Shown here: positions 33,793 to 42,610 of the stretch, one piece after another
Layout: every line of letters begins with the position of its first letter
How positions within the stretch are numbered: position 1 is the stretch's first letter
NCBI RefSeq assembly: GCF_024979235.1
Contig: NZ_JANLCM010000001.1
Location: 2,108,001-2,172,000 of the forward strand
Length of the DNA stretch: 64,000 nt
Origin: Herbiconiux aconitum
Lineage (GTDB): Bacteria > Actinomycetota > Actinomycetes > Actinomycetales > Microbacteriaceae
Direction of reading: 5' to 3'
The notes under the pieces: model-generated
What the model was told of the DNA's origin: nothing
What the model saw: only the letters and a program-made list of their open reading frames with translations
The model's database searches: none
Made by a program: the position numbers and the translations under genes

Positions 33793-35394
33793 CTAGTCGA
33801 AGCCGATGACCTCGTCGCCCCAGGCCGTTCTGATTGCGGCATCCGGGTCGTCGACGATGCTCTCACCGTGGTCGATGACGAGCGTCGAGCGGGTGTTCTC
33901 GTCGTAGAGCGGCCAGTCGGGGGCGTCGGGGTCGCCGCCGTACGCGCCGTCGGGGTGGCCTGCGGTTGCGAACGCGATCCATCGCCGCTGCAGCGCGGCC
34001 GACACCCGGTGCGCCTCGACCAGGCCACCGAGGTCGAAGCTGAAGTCCTTCTTTGAGATCTTCAGGTTGCCGAAGACATAGGCGATCTCGGCGCCGTGGG
34101 TCGCGCCGATGCCGAGCATCTTCAGAAGGGGAGGGGAGTGGTCGAAGCGGTACATCCGGGTGGGGGCCACGCGGCTGTGCGCGGCCGCAAGCCAGATCGA
34201 CGGCATCCGGAAGCCCGCGTCACGGGAGAGTTCGGCGGGGGACTGACGGCGCGGATAGCGCGGATACGCGGCCTCGACCTGCGCCTCGGCACCCATCAGA
34301 TCGGGGCGTTCGGCGGCGATCTCGTCGAACATCGCGTGCACGCTCACGGAGGTGATCGGCATGAGCGGCGACTTCATCAGCTTGAACAACGACGCTTCGT
34401 CGTGGTTGGTGCCGATGATGAGCGGCACGGCGAGCTCGGTTCCGTCGCGGAAGGCGTCGATCGGATGCACCGGCACGATGTCGCCGTCGACCACCGGGGC
34501 GATGGCGAGCGTGCCGGGGCTCTCGGCCGAGACGGCGCCGACGAGGTCGAAGGCGGCCTGGTTCAGCGTGGCGACCGGCAGCTCGCGGAGGCGGTGCGGC
34601 TCGTCGTGCGGCACACCGGCCAGGGCGAGGAAGCGGCGGGCCACGCGGGCCGCCCGCTCCGCCGAGTAGACCGACGTCGCCGGAGAGCTCTCGGCGATGG
34701 CGCGGTGGAAGAGTCCGGAGGCCGCGGGCGAAGTGAGGAGTGTGGTGACGCATCCGGCGCCCGCTGATTCTCCGAAGAGAGTGACGTTGCCCGGGTCGCC
34801 GCCGAACGCGGCGATGTTCTGCTGCACCCATTCGAGGGCGGCCAGGATGTCGCGGAGCCCGAGGTTCGTCTCGAAGTGGGCGGCGTCGCTGGGGGCGTCT
34901 CCGCCGGCTGGTTCCCCGTCGCTGAGCGACGAGAAGTCGAGGAACCCGAGCGCGCCGAGACGGTAGTTGATGCCCACATAAACGACGTCGCCGTTCTGCA
35001 CGAGGTGGGTGCCGTCGAAGAGGGGCTGGGCGCTCGACCCGGCGAAGTAGGCGCCGCCGTGAATCCAGACCATGACCGGTTTCAGGGTCGAGCTTGCGGC
35101 CGGGGCCAGCACGTTGAGGGTCAGGCAGTCCTCCGACTGCGTGACGCCCTCGGGCAGGGAGATCGCCTTGTTCTCGTGCTGCGGGGCCGCGTGGCCGTAT
35201 TCGAACGTGTCGCGGACGCCCGTCCACGGCTGCGGTGGCCGCGGGCTGCGGAACCGCAGCGGGCCGACGGGAGGTTCGGCGTACGGGATGCCGCGCCAGC
35301 TGCGGAGGCCCTCGCGAAGCGAGCCGCGCACGGCTCCGGATGCGACCTCGACGACGAGCGGGTCGACGTCCGAGTCGACGGGCAGAGCGGGCAT
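33793..35394 (-). CDS. type B carboxylesterase
   Basis: 533 aa alpha/beta hydrolase of the carboxylesterase B (PnbA/cholinesterase) family. It shows SWRGIPYAEPPVGPLRF, SEDCLTLNVLAP, oxyanion-hole VWIHGGAYFAGSS, nucleophile elbow LFGESAGAG, and the later ATHGAEIAYVFGNL containing the catalytic His. No signal peptide is seen, so it is probably cytoplasmic. It hydrolyses carboxylic esters; the natural substrate is unknown. The gene diverges from the methyltransferase gene across 56 bp. Confidence 0.93.
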   Translation of the reverse strand: MPALPVDSDVDPLVVEVASGAVRGSLREGLRSWRGIPYAEPPVGPLRFRSPRPPQPWTGVRDTFEYGHAAPQHENKAISLPEGVTQSEDCLTLNVLAPAASSTLKPVMVWIHGGAYFAGSSAQPLFDGTHLVQNGDVVYVGINYRLGALGFLDFSSLSDGEPAGGDAPSDAAHFETNLGLRDILAALEWVQQNIAAFGGDPGNVTLFGESAGAGCVTTLLTSPAASGLFHRAIAESSPATSVYSAERAARVARRFLALAGVPHDEPHRLRELPVATLNQAAFDLVGAVSAESPGTLAIAPVVDGDIVPVHPIDAFRDGTELAVPLIIGTNHDEASLFKLMKSPLMPITSVSVHAMFDEIAAERPDLMGAEAQVEAAYPRYPRRQSPAELSRDAGFRMPSIWLAAAHSRVAPTRMYRFDHSPPLLKMLGIGATHGAEIAYVFGNLKISKKDFSFDLGGLVEAHRVSAALQRRWIAFATAGHPDGAYGGDPDAPDWPLYDENTRSTLVIDHGESIVDDPDAAIRTAWGDEVIGFD

Positions 35395-35450
35395 GAGGCC
35401 ACTGTAGCGATTCGGCCGTTCCGCGCGCCGGGACCGGGTTGAATGGTCGG

Positions 35451-37013
35451 GTGGACCACGAATCGATCGACCTCCTGCGCGAAGACCTCACCGCCGCCCG
35501 CTACCGGGTCGACGTGCTCGACTCGCTGTGGGGCGAGCAGGCGGCGTCGGCGCTTTTCCGGGGGCGACGGCTGCCGGCGGAGCGGGCGCTCGGGCGACTC
35601 CGCGCATCCGGAGACCCGCTGCCGCCGGCCGCCACGCTGGCGGCACTCTTCGTGCTGGGCGACGCGGTGCCCGCACACGAGCTGGCGGCGGCGCTGCCGC
35701 GACTCGGTGTGCAAGGCGCGAGCGCCCTCGGACTGGTGGGGGCGGCATCCGGGCCCGACGACGTGAACGTGCGCGCGCTGCTCGACCTGCGACCGTACAG
35801 CTTCGTCGACTCCCTCGGCGCCGGCAGCTGGTGGGTGGTCTCCGACCTGGGTGAAGCGGCGCTCGGCCGCGCGCTCGACGAAGACCACGTGCTCGGCATC
35901 GGCGGGGCGTCGAACACCCTGAGCGGGCTCATGATTCCGACACCAGCCGACTCGGTGCTCGACCTCGGCACCGGATGCGGCATCCAGGCCATGCACGCGG
36001 CCCGCCACGCCCAGCGCGTCGTGGCGACCGACATCTCGCGGCGGGCGCTCGAGCTGGCGGCCCTGAACGCGCGACTGAACGGCATCGACTCGATCGAGTT
36101 CCGCCACGGCAGCCTGTTCGAGCCGGTGCAGGGCGAGCGGTTCGACCGGATCGTCTCGAATCCGCCGTTCGTCATCACGCCGAGGGTGCAGGGCGTGCCG
36201 CAGTACGAATACCGTGACGGCGGCATGGTGGGCGACGCCCTCGTGGAGCAGGTGGTGCGGCAGACGGGCGAGCACCTGACACCCGGCGGGATCGCTCAGC
36301 TGCTCGGCAACTGGGAGTACCGGGCATCCGCTGAGCTCGACGGTCTCGAACGGGTGCGGGGATGGGTCGAGGGCGCAGACGGGCCAGGGCTCGACGCCTG
36401 GGTGATCGAGCGGGAACGGCAGGATGCGGCGAGCTACGCCGAGACCTGGATCCGCGACGGCGGCACGCGCCCGGGCACCCCCGGGTTCGACCCCCTGTAC
36501 GGCGCCTGGCTCGACGACTTCGAGGCACGCGGAGTGCTCGAGGTGGGATTCGGATACGTGCTGCTGCGCCGCCCGGCGCTCGGCGGAGAGCCGACGCTCG
36601 CCCGCTACGAGCGCGTCGACTCGGCGATCGGCTCCAACCCGTCGGGGCTCGGCGATCACCTCGCGGTCAGTCTCGCCGGTCACGACTGGGCGGTGTATCG
36701 CGACGATGCGGCGCTGCTTCGCGAGACGCTCGTCTACGCCTCCGACGTCACCGAAGAGCGGCACTACTGGCCCGGGCACGACGACCCGGTCGTGATGACG
36801 TTGCGCCAGGGCGGCGGCTTCGCGCGGTCGGTTCCGCTCGACACGGGCCTCGCGGCGTTCGTGGGAGCGTGCGACGGCGACCTGAGTGTCGGCGCGATCA
36901 TCGCGGCGATCGCGTCACTGCTCGCGGTCTCGGAGCAGGCGCTCCGCGCCGACCTCCTCCCGCCCATCCGCGCCCTCCTGGCCGACGCCTTCCTCCTCCC
37001 CGCCGCCCCCTGA
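35451..37013 (+). CDS. class I SAM-dependent methyltransferase with NPPF motif (N-terminal DUF7059-like domain)
   Basis: 520 aa from GTG 35451 (a TTG at 35439 is an alternative). The N-terminal 150 residues form the winged-helix-like leader seen in actinobacterial members. The methyltransferase core has DSVLDLGTGCGIQAMHAA (motif I), VVATDISRRALELAALNARL, and RIVSNPPFVI (motif IV, NPPF), as in RsmC, PrmC and other N-methyltransferases of RNA bases or Gln. A C-terminal region of about 170 residues is family-specific. The target (rRNA, protein or other) is not identifiable. Confidence 0.85.
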   Translation: MDHESIDLLREDLTAARYRVDVLDSLWGEQAASALFRGRRLPAERALGRLRASGDPLPPAATLAALFVLGDAVPAHELAAALPRLGVQGASALGLVGAASGPDDVNVRALLDLRPYSFVDSLGAGSWWVVSDLGEAALGRALDEDHVLGIGGASNTLSGLMIPTPADSVLDLGTGCGIQAMHAARHAQRVVATDISRRALELAALNARLNGIDSIEFRHGSLFEPVQGERFDRIVSNPPFVITPRVQGVPQYEYRDGGMVGDALVEQVVRQTGEHLTPGGIAQLLGNWEYRASAELDGLERVRGWVEGADGPGLDAWVIERERQDAASYAETWIRDGGTRPGTPGFDPLYGAWLDDFEARGVLEVGFGYVLLRRPALGGEPTLARYERVDSAIGSNPSGLGDHLAVSLAGHDWAVYRDDAALLRETLVYASDVTEERHYWPGHDDPVVMTLRQGGGFARSVPLDTGLAAFVGACDGDLSVGAIIAAIASLLAVSEQALRADLLPPIRALLADAFLLPAAP

Positions 37014-37112
37014 CCCCGCGCGCGGCCCGCGTCGTCTGCGTGCCGATCGCCGCGCCGCACGCCGCGCCGCCCGCCTCGCCGACCGCCTCGCCGCGCGCCG
37101 CGCCTTCCGCCC

Positions 37113-37185
37113 CGCCTCCGTTTCGGGAGGAGCTGCGTGACACGAACCCCTCCAGGGCGCCTCGTGTTCTGCACCTCCTCCCGAA
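37113..37185 (-). repeat. hairpin repeat, copy 1 (reverse orientation)
   Basis: An inverted repeat with arms TTCGGGAGGAG (37122-37132) and CTCCTCCCGAA (37175-37185), and an inner CACGA/TCGTG stem (37141-37145/37162-37166). Its outer end carries the 20-mer CGCCTCCGTTTCGGGAGGAG (37113-37132), whose reverse complement occurs at 38226-38245 and 47985-48004. A GCC/CGCC-rich tract (about 37014-37112) lies outside it. The rest of the 240-bp gap shows no gene. Confidence 0.8.
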
Positions 37186-37253
37186 TCTCGACACTTCTCC
37201 ACAGATCGCCCGCGGCCACTCCAGCAGCTGACGAGAATCCCGATGCTGTCGGC

Positions 37254-38144
37254 ATGGATATCCTCGAATTCACCCACCATCAGGGCGCGGTGGCCAGTGC
37301 CGCCCATCTGCATTCCGCCGGGTTCTCGCCTGCCGACATCACCCGGAGTCTGCGCCGAGGCGAACTCGAGCGGGTCACTCGCGGATGGCTGGCGGCCGCG
37401 GGCGCGTCCTCGCCCGCCATCGGCGCGATCCGGCTCGGGGGCAGGATCTCGTGCCTCGACGTGCTCCGCGCGCATCGCGTCTGGGCCATCCGTGATCCCC
37501 ACCCGCACATCTCCGCGGGCCGGCACTCGGGGCACTCGCCCTCGGCGGCGGATGGTCGTCACTCGCGAACGCCGACCGTCATCCATCGCGCCTTGCCCGC
37601 CCAGCCGCTGGGCCTGACCGCGTTCGACCCGCTGCCCGTCGCGCTCGGCCATGCGGTGATGTGCCAGCCGTGGATGGACGCCGTGGCGTCGCTCGATTCG
37701 GCGCTCAACCGCGGCGACCTGTCGACGTTCCAGCTCGCCGACCTTCTCGACCCCCTGCCGGCACGGTACGCCCGCTTCTTCGACATGGTCGACGCGGGCA
37801 GTGAGTCCGGTCTCGAAACGAAGGCGCGGTTGAGTTTGCGAGCCGCGACCATCCGGTACCGCACGCAGGTGACGATCACTGGGGCAGGGATCGTCGACAA
37901 CCTGATCGGCGATCGCCTCGTTCTCGAGCTCGATGGGTGGGAATGGCATTCCAAGAAGGAGGACTTCGAGCGCGACAGAATGAAGGACCTCGTGCTGCAC
38001 TCACTCGACTTCAGGGTCGTTCGGCTGAGCTACGAGCAGGTGACCCTGGGCTGGCAGGCTGCGTTCGAGGTCGTTCGGTCGCTGGTGGCTCGTGGTGAGC
38101 ACCGCTGGTCGGGGCGTCAGCGACGAGCGGCATTCGGTGCGTGA
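37254..38144 (+). CDS. AbiEi-like N-terminal domain fused to DUF559 (Vsr-like PD-(D/E)XK) domain
   Basis: 296 aa from ATG 37254. The N-terminus (FTHHQGAVASAAHLHSAGFSPADITRSLRRGELERVTRGWLAA) matches the winged-helix start of AbiEi-type IV antitoxin-like proteins. The C-terminus (VDNLIGDRLVLELDGWEWHSKKEDFERDRMKDLVLHSLDFRVVRLSYEQV) matches DUF559, an endonuclease-fold domain related to Vsr and restriction enzymes, with a candidate active-site D/E...ELDG. Actinobacteria carry many such proteins of unknown function. No partner toxin or methylase is adjacent. It is flanked on both sides by oppositely oriented copies of the same hairpin repeat. Confidence 0.75.
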   Translation: MDILEFTHHQGAVASAAHLHSAGFSPADITRSLRRGELERVTRGWLAAAGASSPAIGAIRLGGRISCLDVLRAHRVWAIRDPHPHISAGRHSGHSPSAADGRHSRTPTVIHRALPAQPLGLTAFDPLPVALGHAVMCQPWMDAVASLDSALNRGDLSTFQLADLLDPLPARYARFFDMVDAGSESGLETKARLSLRAATIRYRTQVTITGAGIVDNLIGDRLVLELDGWEWHSKKEDFERDRMKDLVLHSLDFRVVRLSYEQVTLGWQAAFEVVRSLVARGEHRWSGRQRRAAFGA

Positions 38145-38170
38145 CCTCGTTTGCGGGAGTGTCACCACGT

Positions 38171-38245
38171 TTTCGGGAGGAGGAAGCGGGAACGAACCCC
38201 CGCATACGGGCGTCGTTGCGCGCTACTCCTCCCGAAACGGAGGCG
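38171..38245 (+). repeat. hairpin repeat, copy 2
   Basis: Arms TTTCGGGAGGAG (38171-38182) and CTCCTCCCGAAA (38226-38237) enclose an inner stem AACGA/TCGTT around a CCCCCG...CGGG core. The right end carries the shared 20-mer (38226-38245), followed by a G-rich tract to about 38325. It begins 26 bp after the AbiEi/DUF559 stop codon. No gene is seen in the rest of the 193-bp gap. Confidence 0.8.
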
Positions 38246-38337
38246 CCGGGGCGGTGGGGACCGGACGGAAGCGCCCGGGCGGTGGGGGACAGGAGCGGGG
38301 GATGTCGCGCGGCGGGAGGCGACCGTACAGTGGGGGC

Positions 38338-39573
38338 ATGGCGACACGCGTGATCGAGACCGACGTGTGCATCGTGGGGGGCGGGCCCGCCGGCATCATG
38401 CTCGGATACCTGCTGGGGCGCATCGGAGTCGACGTCGTCGTGCTCGAGAAGCACGCCGACTTCTTCCGCGACTTCCGCGGCGACACCATCCATCCCTCCA
38501 CTCTGAGCCTCCTCGGGCAGCTCTGCCTCCGCGACGAGTTCCTCGAACTGCCGCACAGCGAGGTGCACACCCTCGACTTCGTGGTGAACGGGGTGCGCAT
38601 CCACGCCGTCGACTTCGGCCGGCTTCCGGCGCCCGACGACTTCCTCACCTTCATGCCGCAGTGGGACTTCTTGAACTTCCTCGCGGGCAAGGCCCAGGAG
38701 TTCCCCTCGTTCCGATTGCTGATGAAAACGAACGCCACCGGGGTTCGCCGCGCCGGCTCCGCCGTGACGGGCGTGACGGCGACGGATGCGGACGGCGAGC
38801 TCGAAGTCGTCGCCCGACTCACTGTCGCCGCCGACGGTCGGGGCTCCACGGTTCGCTCCGCGACCGGCCTCGAACCGCGCGAGTTCGGCGTGGGAATCGA
38901 CGTGCTCTGGTTCGCGCTGCCGAAGCCGCCGGTCTCGCCGCCCTCGACCCTGGCCTACCTCGACCGCAACGCCCTCGTGCTCACCATCGATCGACGCGAC
39001 CACATCCAGGCCGGGTCGGTCATTCCCAAGGGTCGCTTCGCCGAGGTGCAGGCGGCGGGGCTCGAGGCTTTCCGCGAGTCTCTCGCGAGCACGGCGAAAC
39101 CCCTGCAGCCGGTGGTCGACTCGCTCACCGACTGGGATCAGGTGAAGCTCCTCACCGTTCAAGTCGCCCGCCTCGAGACCTGGCACCGCCCGGGACTCCT
39201 CTGCATCGGCGACGCCGCGCACGCCATGTCGCCCGCGTTCGGTGTGGGGGTCAACTACGCGATCCAGGATGCGGTTGCCACCGCCAACCGGCTGGCCGAG
39301 CCGTTGCTGGGTGACGGGGTGAGCGAGCGCGACCTGGCGGCCATCGAGCGCCGTCGCCTTCCTCCCGTGCGCGCCATGCAGGCCCTCCAGCTGCGACTGC
39401 ACAGCGCCATCGGCAAGCCGCAGTCGAAGCCGCTTCTGGCGAACCCGCCGACGCCGGCCCAGCGGGCGGGCCTCAATATTCTCGTGCCCACGATCCGCTC
39501 GATCGCCCCGCGATTGATCGGCCGCGGATTCCGGCCCGAGACCATCAGCGAGGTCGTGGTCGGGGCACAGTGA
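38338..39573 (+). CDS. FAD-dependent monooxygenase (PHBH-fold)
   Basis: 411 aa. Class A flavoprotein monooxygenase features: the FAD-binding VCIVGGGPAGIMLGYLLGRIGVDVVVLEK (residues about 10-38), a central VAADGRGSTVR (DG motif) and CIGDAAHAMSPAFGVGVNYAIQDA (GD motif). The RDFRGDTIHPSTL segment resembles UbiH/VisC and halogenase-related members. It is probably an NAD(P)H-dependent hydroxylase of an aromatic or other small molecule; the substrate is unknown. The following gene starts within or just after its stop. Confidence 0.88.
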   Translation: MATRVIETDVCIVGGGPAGIMLGYLLGRIGVDVVVLEKHADFFRDFRGDTIHPSTLSLLGQLCLRDEFLELPHSEVHTLDFVVNGVRIHAVDFGRLPAPDDFLTFMPQWDFLNFLAGKAQEFPSFRLLMKTNATGVRRAGSAVTGVTATDADGELEVVARLTVAADGRGSTVRSATGLEPREFGVGIDVLWFALPKPPVSPPSTLAYLDRNALVLTIDRRDHIQAGSVIPKGRFAEVQAAGLEAFRESLASTAKPLQPVVDSLTDWDQVKLLTVQVARLETWHRPGLLCIGDAAHAMSPAFGVGVNYAIQDAVATANRLAEPLLGDGVSERDLAAIERRRLPPVRAMQALQLRLHSAIGKPQSKPLLANPPTPAQRAGLNILVPTIRSIAPRLIGRGFRPETISEVVVGAQ

Positions 39574-39647
39574 TTCCCCAGTCGCCGACGCCAGACTGGA
39601 CGAAAGCGACGGCGCATCCGGCGCCCGCTGAGATCGGAGCGATCACC

Positions 39648-40412
39648 ATGGGATTCCTCGACCGCCTCCTTGGCCGAGAAGAACCGCAGCAGTCCGCCTC
39701 CTACCCGCCGCCCGCACCGGCCGGCCAGAGCTACCCGCCGCCGCCCGCGAACACGGCCGCTCCCGCTCGCACCGACGACGAGATCGCGGTCGAGCGCTAC
39801 CGCTACCTCTTGCGCACCGCTCCGCCCGAGACCATCGAGCAGGTGCACGAGGAAGCGTTCACCAAGCTGACTCCCGAGCAGCGGCGCATCCTCTTCACCC
39901 AGCTCAGCGAGAACGCGCCCCCCGGCGAGCAGCCGCGAGGCGACGACCCGCGCTCGCTCGCTCAGGCGGCGACCCGTTCCGAGATCCGCCAGCCCGGCAC
40001 GCTCGAGCGCTCGTTCAACGGGGCCGGCCGTGGCAACGGCGGCGGCCAGGGTATGGGTTTCGGCAGCATGGTGGCCAGCTCCCTGCTCGGAACAGTCGCA
40101 GGTTACGTGATCGGCTCGGCGCTCGTCAGCGCCTTCCTGCCGAACCCGGGGGCCGACCAGGCCGCGGGCGACGGCACCGACAACAACGGAGACAACTCCG
40201 GCGACAACAACGACAACTCGGGCGACAACGGCGGTTCGGATGCCGGCGGCGACGCGGGTGGTGCATCCGACGGCGGTGTCAGCGCTGACGGCGGGGCAGG
40301 CGACGGCGGCGGCTGGGGCGACAGCGGTGGCGGCGACTGGTCGGGAGGATCGGGCGACTTCGGAGGCGGCGACTTCGGAGGCGGCGACTTCGGCGGAGGC
40401 TTCGACTTCTGA
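39648..40412 (+). CDS. hypothetical protein with membrane segment and Asp/Asn/Gly-rich tail
   Basis: 254 aa from ATG 39648 (GGAGC upstream); a GTG at 39570 is an alternative. An amphipathic N-terminus (MGFLDRLLGREEP) and Pro-rich stretch lead to a helical domain (RYRYLLRTAPPETIEQVHEEAFTKLTPEQRRILFTQLSENAPP). One hydrophobic segment (SMVASSLLGTVAGYVIGSALVSAFL) follows, then about 90 residues of low-complexity Asn/Asp/Gly (NNGDNSGDN) ending in repeated GGGDF units. I recognise no characterised family. The helical part resembles a domain found in other actinobacterial membrane proteins of unknown role. Confidence 0.7.
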   Translation: MGFLDRLLGREEPQQSASYPPPAPAGQSYPPPPANTAAPARTDDEIAVERYRYLLRTAPPETIEQVHEEAFTKLTPEQRRILFTQLSENAPPGEQPRGDDPRSLAQAATRSEIRQPGTLERSFNGAGRGNGGGQGMGFGSMVASSLLGTVAGYVIGSALVSAFLPNPGADQAAGDGTDNNGDNSGDNNDNSGDNGGSDAGGDAGGASDGGVSADGGAGDGGGWGDSGGGDWSGGSGDFGGGDFGGGDFGGGFDF

Positions 40413-40442
40413 TGCCTCGCCGAGTCGGTAGAGTCTGACGTT

Positions 40443-40652
40443 ATGACAGACCTGCGCATCGTCGAGCACGAGCAAGACGACACCGTCACCTACTACGTCA
40501 CGACCGACCTGAACCCGGACGACTTTCCGGGCGCACCCTCGCTCGGTCCTTTCGACACGCGCGGCGAGGCCGAGCAGGCTCTGAAGGAGTGGGACCAGGA
40601 GCTCATCGACGACGCCACACCCGACGACGACTCAGCGCCGGCGACCGCGTAA
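40443..40652 (+). CDS. small acidic hypothetical protein
   Basis: 69 aa, strongly acidic (MTDLRIVEHEQDDTVTYYVTTDLNPDDFPGAPSLGPFDTRGEAEQ...). A compact beta-beta-alpha pattern is likely from the alternation. No Shine-Dalgarno is evident and a TAGAGT box lies about 10 bp upstream, so it may be leaderless. Function unknown. Confidence 0.65.
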   Translation: MTDLRIVEHEQDDTVTYYVTTDLNPDDFPGAPSLGPFDTRGEAEQALKEWDQELIDDATPDDDSAPATA

Positions 40653-40718
40653 GCGCGTCGCCCGCGTGGACGCGACGCACCGCGGTCGAAGAAGCACGGT
40701 CGAAGAGCTGGAGTCGCT

Positions 40719-40871
40719 CTAGGCGCTCTGCAGCACGATGACCACCGAGATGGCGCCGATGCTGAGCGCGACAAGCCCGATGATCACGATCCAAGCGAGC
40801 ATCCGGGCGTGACCGAGTCGCCCGATGAAGCCGGACGGGCGGTTCTCGTACTCGTCGTCGTCGTTGCTCAT
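40719..40871 (-). CDS. small single-span membrane protein
   Basis: 50 aa: MSNDDDEYENRP, an amphipathic GFIGRLGHARML segment, then one transmembrane helix (AWIVIIGLVALSIGAISVVIVLQSA) reaching the C-terminus. It diverges from the acyl-CoA ligase gene. The acidic N-terminus and single helix are typical of small actinobacterial membrane proteins of unknown role. Confidence 0.6.
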   Translation of the reverse strand: MSNDDDEYENRPSGFIGRLGHARMLAWIVIIGLVALSIGAISVVIVLQSA

Positions 40872-40930
40872 GTGACGACGATAGCGGGTACCGTAAGTCT
40901 CAGCCCAGCCCGTCGACACCGAAGAAGGCG

Positions 40931-42610
40931 ATGAACGCATACGAGAGCCGTCCGTGGCTGAACAGTTACTCTCCCGAGCTCTCACCGACGATCGATCCGG
41001 TCGAATTCGACTCCATCGGCAGTCTGATCGAATCGATCTGCCGCAAGTACGCTGACCGCCCGGCATTCTCGAACCTCGGCACGGTGCTCTCCTTCCGGCA
41101 GATCAACGCCCTCTCCGACCGTTTCGCCGCCTTCCTCGTGGGCGAGCTCGGCCTCGCCAAAGGCGACCGCATCGTGCTGCAGATGCCCAACCTGCTGCAG
41201 TACCCGGTGGCGGCGTTCGGGGCCCTGAAGGCCGGTCTCGTGGTGGTGAACGCCAACCCTCTGTACACCGCTCACGAGATGCGGAAGGTCTTCGTCGACT
41301 CCGGCGCCGTGGCGATCGTGGTGCTCGAGAACTTCGCCGACAAACTCCACACGATCATCGCTGAAACGCAGATCAAGCACGTCGTGCTGACGGATGTCGG
41401 CGACCTCCTGCCCCCCGCGAAGCGCGTGGTCACCAACTTCGTGGTGAAGCACGTGCAGAAGATGGTGCCGAAGCACGGCCTCACCGGAACCGTCGGATTC
41501 CGGGAGGCGCTCGCGAAGGGCGTGCGACACGCATCCGTCGCCCTGCCGGAGGTGACGCGCGACGACACCGCGCTGCTGCAGTACACGGGCGGCACCACCG
41601 GTGGCACGAAGGCCGCCGTCGTCACCCACCTCAACCTGATGTCGAATCAGGCCCAGATGCTCGCGCCGATGCGGCTGCGGCTCGACGAGGGTGTCGAGAC
41701 GGTGATCGCGGCCCTGCCGATGTACCACATCTTCTGCCTCACGGTGAACTGCCTCGCCTTCTTCAACTTCGGGGCGCACAACGTGCTCATCACCAATCCG
41801 CGTGACACGGCCGGGCTCACCAAGACCATCGCCAAGACCAAGCCGAGCGTGCTGATCCTGGTGAGCACCCTCGCGGCCTCGCTGCTCGACCGCGCCGACT
41901 TCCGGTCGCTCGAGTTCTCCGGGGTGAAGCTCACCGTTGCGGGCGGTATGGCTCTGCGGGGATCGACCGCCACGGCGTGGAAGGATGCCACGGGAAACGA
42001 CGTGGTGGAGGGCTACGGCCTCACGGAGGCTTCACCGGTGGTGAGCGTCAACCCCACCTGGATGGCGCCGCGCGTCGGCACCATCGGGCTGCCGCTGCCC
42101 TCGACCGACATCGAGATCCGCGACGACGAGGGCAACGTCGTTCCGCTCGGCGACGCAGGCGAACTGTGCGTGCGCGGCCCGCAGGTGATGTCGGGCTACT
42201 GGAATCAGCCCGATGCCACAGCCGACGTTCTGAAAGACGGCTGGCTGCTCACCGGCGACGTCGCGTCGATGTCCGACGACGGCTACATCACGATCGTCGA
42301 CCGCAAGAAGGACCTCATCGTGGTCTCCGGCTTCAATGTGTACCCGAGCGAGGTCGAAGAGGTCGCGATGGCGCATCCGAAAGTCAAAGACGCCGGAGTG
42401 ATCGGCGTGCCCGACGAGCACTCGGGTGAAGCGGTGGTGCTGTTCGTCGTGAAGGCCGACGACTCGCTCACCGAAGACGAACTGCGCGCCTACCTCAAGG
42501 GCGAGCTGGCCGGCTACAAGCGGCCCAAGCGCATCCTGTTCCGCGACGACCTGCCGAAGTCGAACGTCGGCAAGGTGCTCAGGCGGGAGCTGCGGGAGTT
42601 GCTGGAGTAG
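40931..42610 (+). CDS. fadD: long-chain fatty-acid--CoA ligase
   Basis: 559 aa, ANL superfamily. It has the P-loop-like AMP motif YTGGTTGGTKAA, the core VEGYGLTEASPV (A5), LLTGDVASMSDDGYITIVDRKKDLIVVSGFNVYPSEVEE (A7/A8) and the C-terminal Lys in KSNVGKVLRRELREL (A10). It activates fatty acids to acyl-CoA for beta-oxidation. The last 32 bp overlap the 3' end of the opposite-strand LtrA gene. An acyl-CoA dehydrogenase and the glyoxylate shunt elsewhere in the window are compatible with growth on lipids. Confidence 0.93.
   Translation: MNAYESRPWLNSYSPELSPTIDPVEFDSIGSLIESICRKYADRPAFSNLGTVLSFRQINALSDRFAAFLVGELGLAKGDRIVLQMPNLLQYPVAAFGALKAGLVVVNANPLYTAHEMRKVFVDSGAVAIVVLENFADKLHTIIAETQIKHVVLTDVGDLLPPAKRVVTNFVVKHVQKMVPKHGLTGTVGFREALAKGVRHASVALPEVTRDDTALLQYTGGTTGGTKAAVVTHLNLMSNQAQMLAPMRLRLDEGVETVIAALPMYHIFCLTVNCLAFFNFGAHNVLITNPRDTAGLTKTIAKTKPSVLILVSTLAASLLDRADFRSLEFSGVKLTVAGGMALRGSTATAWKDATGNDVVEGYGLTEASPVVSVNPTWMAPRVGTIGLPLPSTDIEIRDDEGNVVPLGDAGELCVRGPQVMSGYWNQPDATADVLKDGWLLTGDVASMSDDGYITIVDRKKDLIVVSGFNVYPSEVEEVAMAHPKVKDAGVIGVPDEHSGEAVVLFVVKADDSLTEDELRAYLKGELAGYKRPKRILFRDDLPKSNVGKVLRRELRELLE

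Noticed and set aside
36915..38000. 361-codon minus-strand open frame across the first hairpin repeat
   Set aside because: Composition is a shadow of the methyltransferase and AbiEi/DUF559 frames and of the GCC-rich tract.
37113..38245. Classical insertion sequence or transposon
   Set aside because: The ends are perfect 20-bp inverted repeats, but there is no transposase motif in the enclosed gene and the flanks (CCTTCCGCCC left, CCGGGGCGGT right) show no target-site duplication. A third copy exists alone at 47932-48004.
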